37,011 bases of DNA, taken from positions 603,656 through 640,666 of the forward strand of contig NW_001865059.1 in assembly GCF_000002865.3 (NCBI RefSeq), read 5' to 3'. The notes below the pieces were generated by a model. That model had not been told where the DNA came from. It saw only the letters and a program-made list of their open reading frames with translations, and searched no databases. Position numbers and translations under genes: made by a program. Below, piece after piece: positions 33,501 through 37,011 of the stretch. Each line of letters opens with the position of its first letter. Positions within the stretch are counted from its first letter, which is position 1. This DNA is from Monosiga brevicollis MX1. Taxonomy: Eukaryota > Opisthokonta > Choanoflagellata > Craspedida > Salpingoecidae.

Positions 33501-34779
33501 GCCCTTTTTCTCCATGTGGTGTGATGCTTCCATTTGGTCACCTCGGTCCTACTCTGTCCACAGGAGGGCGGCACCTACCGCACGTGGAAAACGCGGTGGT
33601 TTGTACTGACGGACGTAGAGCTGACCTACTTTCGCTCGCCAAGCGTCAAGGTTTGTGAGACCCCCCGCCACCGGTCATGTTGAGTGTACGCCAACGGTTG
33701 CAGGGCCCTCTTCTACAAGACGCAGCGCTCGCAACTGTTTTGCACACGCCATTCTTAACCGATCTTGGCTTCCGTCCATGGCTAGGATCCCTTGGGCGTT
33801 ATTCCTTTGGATGTTTCGTTGTGCTGCAGCCCCGAACCGGATCGCAGTGGACACGGCAATTGCTTTGCTCTCAAGCCCAAGCAGCAAACGGAGCGCGTTT
33901 TCTACCTCAGCGCTGCAACGTGTGTTCTCCCGTGCCATCGTGCCCGCCCCTTCTTTTTCATACCAGCTCACCGCGCGCGGATATCACGTGTAGAGAGGCT
34001 CAGCGTCGAGCCTGGATGCGCTGCATTGACCAGCTCATCCCTGGGCGTCAGCCATACGTGTCCCAAGTCAAGGCGGTTAAGACTTGCATCCAACATCTGC
34101 AGGAATCGGGGATCGCCAAGGAGGACGTGTTTCGGTAAGCTTGCCCAAATCACGAACCTACTGATGGTGTCTGCTCTCTACCACACGGTACGGTTCTCAT
34201 GAGCCGTCGTTTGGCAGCGTGCCTGGCAATGCGGGTCAAGTTCAAAAGCTGGTGGAAGCCATGCAGACCAAGCTAGAGCTGCCGGCTGACCTTCTGGGCA
34301 ACCCACACACGTTGGTGAGCTTTATCAAGGCCGTCTTCAAGAATCGCTTGTTGGGTCCGTTTTTGTCCGATGAAGAGCAGCAACTGCTCAGCAAAGCTCT
34401 GCAAGAAAGCGCCTCGGACGAAGCAACGCAAGTGTCCAGCGTGCGCCACGCTCTTGAGCTCATGCATCCTCTCGAGGCGGACCTGGTGCTGGCCTTGGGT
34501 GAACTTTTGGTCAAGGTGGACGCCCATCAAGCCGTGACCAAGTGCTCTTCGGAAGACCTGAGTCGCTCCTTCGGTGAGTCCCAATGAAAGCGCACCCTTG
34601 GCCCTGTCCTTCTCCCTCCTTGCAGCGCACGCCCTGCTCATGCGTGACACTGCACTCTTGAATACTACTTTGCAGGCCCGCTCCTGTTTCCCTCGGCCGA
34701 GGAAAGCCAGGCCTGCCGTGCCATCTTTCTTTTGCAGGCGCATCTCGAGGACATGCGCAGTCAAGACTCTGATGCATAG
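30516..34779 (+). CDS. Helical-bundle, PH and RhoGAP domain protein
   Basis: Exons: 30516-31229, 31345-31589, 31709-31826, 31947-32339, 32440-32596, 32686-32771, 32894-32973, 33064-33187, 33273-33488, 33564-33650, 33786-33919, 33994-34134, 34218-34573 and 34676-34779; in phase, 984 residues. Residues 1-470 are mostly alpha-helical with an acidic loop (about 145-165) and look like stacked helical bundles of talin/vinculin style, though no family is proven. Residues about 491-570 (PLRLGDATQVTLFEDATIQQ) may be a ubiquitin-like or Ras-binding fold. A PH domain spans about 703-800 (FMEGFLGK, WKTRWFVLTDVELTYF, AQRRAWMRCI). A RhoGAP domain follows: EDVFRVPGNAGQVQKL with the arginine finger Arg832, then FIKAVFKNRLLGPFL and LALGELLVKVDAHQAVTK. 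RhoGAPs switch off Rho-family GTPases, and the PH domain suggests membrane recruitment. The split Arg codon lies across an intron. Confidence 0.85.
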
Positions 34780-35479
<700 letters not shown>

Positions 35480-37010
35480 TTATTCTCCAGCAATGAGATC
35501 CCACAATCGTTCCTTGTTGTGCCACTTGTGTTTGGCCACGGTCTTGAGCGTTTCTCGGAAACACTCTTCTCCACCGGGCAGCTCGGATATCCGTTGTCCA
35601 CCATACTTGTTTTTGCCCACTGATGCCCACAACTAAATTGGCCAGGGAAGAGCAAGGAAGCAGACATGAACGCGCTGTTTCGTACCCGCTTGGTTGGCAA
35701 GCGCAGCAGGCCAGCAGCGGTGTACGACAAAGGGCACAGCCTACCTCCTTGTCATTCATGGTTTTGCGCCGCAGATACTTGATGATCATGTTGCGAATAA
35801 AGGTCATGGCCTTTTGAGAAACCTGTGGGCCCTTGGCGCGTTTGCTACAAACAAGGCAAGACCGGCAAGGATGAGCCCGCGAGTTGTCGAAACATGTGAA
35901 CAATAGTTGCGATTTACCGTTGAGGCTCGCCCGAAGCGTCCGAGGACTTTGTTGATGCCGTTGCGGTGGCACTGTTGGCCAGGGCGGATGCGCCGGCAGA
36001 GGTTGATACAGGAGCCGACGCTTGATTTGCGTGGGTTGAGACGGCCGCCGGTGCCTCACGCTTTTGACCTGCAAATGAAGGTTCACACATAAATGTTGAG
36101 CAGACAAAAGGCAAAAGGGCAAGTTGCAAGTTTGTGGAAGTCTGGCCAGTGAAATACCTGTGACCGGCTGGCTGGAGGTGGTAGACGCGGGTTTGGCGTT
36201 GGCCTCTTCCTCGGCCTTTTTCTCTTCAGCCTGTTCCTTGTTTGCTTTTTCTTCTTCATCTGTTGAAACAAGCGGATCTGTGAGGGATCGACCCCTGTTG
36301 TGGGGGCTCGAGAGGGTGCGGGGTGCGCGATTAGAGCGCGTTGCTCGATGCGATTCCGTACCAAACTCATCATCTTCCGATTCAGTGTCCGAGTTGCCCG
36401 TTTCGAGGCGACGCTTGAGGCGCACAAGATCAGCATCATCCACCTCCTCCTCGGCGCTCTCGTCCTCTGTTTCGCTGTCAAGGACCTCGTCATCATTTTT
36501 CTGCAGGATGTCAAACTTGGGTCCAGTGGCCGGCAAGACTTCGTCTTCGTCGCGGACCTCAAACCCTTCATCAAGGTTATCAATGTCGTCGATCTCGTCA
36601 GGGTTGGCGCCGACCTCCTGGCCAGTGTGGTTGTAGCGCTTGGTGGCCTTGGAGCCGTGGCGAAAGCCACTGGCATCCGTCTCATCCTGTGCGCCGAGTG
36701 CTGCTTCAGAGAGCTGCAGTTCGTTGGACGAGGTGGTGAGGCGCTGCATTTCGGGTTGCTCCATGTCCTCCCGTTGTCGATTGAGGGCCAGTTGCAGAGC
36801 GGAGTGTTTGATTTGCAGGTTGGCCCCGGATTCCATGAGAGCATCTGCTTCATCGGCATCGATGGCCACCACTTGCCGCGCGCGGCGGGCCTCGTAGTAA
36901 TGGTCGAGGGGGTGAAGTGTCGCCGCGTTGGTGCGGCGGTCCAAGGCCAGGATAAACTCTCGCTTGCCCTCGCCGTAGATGCTGTCACGTTCCGTGCCGA
37001 CAAATTTGGC
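35480..37010 (-). CDS. GTF2F1: Transcription factor IIF alpha subunit (RAP74), 5' partial
   Basis: TFIIF-alpha works with RNA polymerase II in initiation and elongation. Minus-strand exons 36158-37010 (runs off the window), 35918-36068, 35745-35844 and 35480-35632 join in phase and give 418 residues. The visible start, AKFVGTERDSIYGEGKREFI then DRRTNAATLHPLDHYYEARR, matches the end of the dimerisation domain (conserved K-F-x-G, a beta strand, and P-x-x-x-W/Y-Y). A very acidic middle follows (DEIDDIDNLDEGFEVRDEDE and others), then a Lys/Glu/Ala helix and an Ala/Ser/Thr linker. The C-terminus (AMTFIRNMIIKYLRRKTMND, KELWASVGKNK, TLKTVAKHKWHNKERLWDLI) fits the winged-helix domain that contacts FCP1 and TFIIB in the known family. 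The assignment rests on both ends plus the acidic middle; similarity is moderate. Confidence 0.65.
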
Positions 37011-37011
37011 C

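Overview
The window looks like nuclear DNA of a unicellular holozoan, most likely a choanoflagellate of the Monosiga/Salpingoeca type. It is GC-rich and gene-dense, genes on both strands carry many short GT-AG introns (about 50-165 bp), and microsatellites fill introns and intergenic gaps. Gene content is eukaryotic and partly animal-like (WWC/KIBRA-type double-WW protein, PH-RhoGAP protein, tubulin cofactor E, USP5). Species assignment is inference. Exon borders below were placed by hand from splice consensus, reading phase and similarity to known families.

Layout, left to right. (1) 1-3915 (+): 3' part of a mucin/proteoglycan-like type I membrane protein with a huge Ser/Thr repeat ectodomain, repeated D-D/E-G-S-G sites, one TM helix and a cytoplasmic tail. 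(2) 4592-5174 (-): ATX1/ATOX1 copper chaperone. (3) 5721-6614 (+): TPR-containing protein with an acidic head and Lys-rich tail. (4) 7073-about 10.8 kb (-): long coiled-coil protein. (5) 11790-14024 (+): a SAP motif, leucine-rich repeats and a SWT1-like PIN nuclease domain that appear to be spliced into one protein. (6) 14325-18532 (-): complete 17-exon USP5/isopeptidase T gene. (7) 19346-19762 (+): a 71-aa membrane microprotein. (8) 21261-24076 (+): tubulin-folding cofactor E. (9) 24181-26721 (-): KIBRA/WWC-like protein. (10) 27548-28974 (-): multi-pass membrane protein, possibly FAR-17a/AIG1-like. (11) 30516-34779 (+): helical-bundle/PH/RhoGAP protein. (12) 35480-37010 (-): 3' part of a TFIIF-alpha (RAP74) homologue running off the window.

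These are independent housekeeping, signalling and surface genes, not an operon or a mobile element. I see no rRNA, tRNA, CRISPR, transposase or viral genes. Gene-free stretches consist mainly of simple repeats: a GAGA minisatellite between the USP5 and microprotein genes, TG/TC tracts at 20.2-20.9 kb, CA/CT at 30.1 kb and about 260 bp of pure GT at 35.0-35.3 kb.

The observations most worth following up are the possible SAP-LRR-PIN fusion, the proteoglycan-type acceptor motifs inside the mucin repeats, and the minimal double-WW protein lacking a C2 domain.
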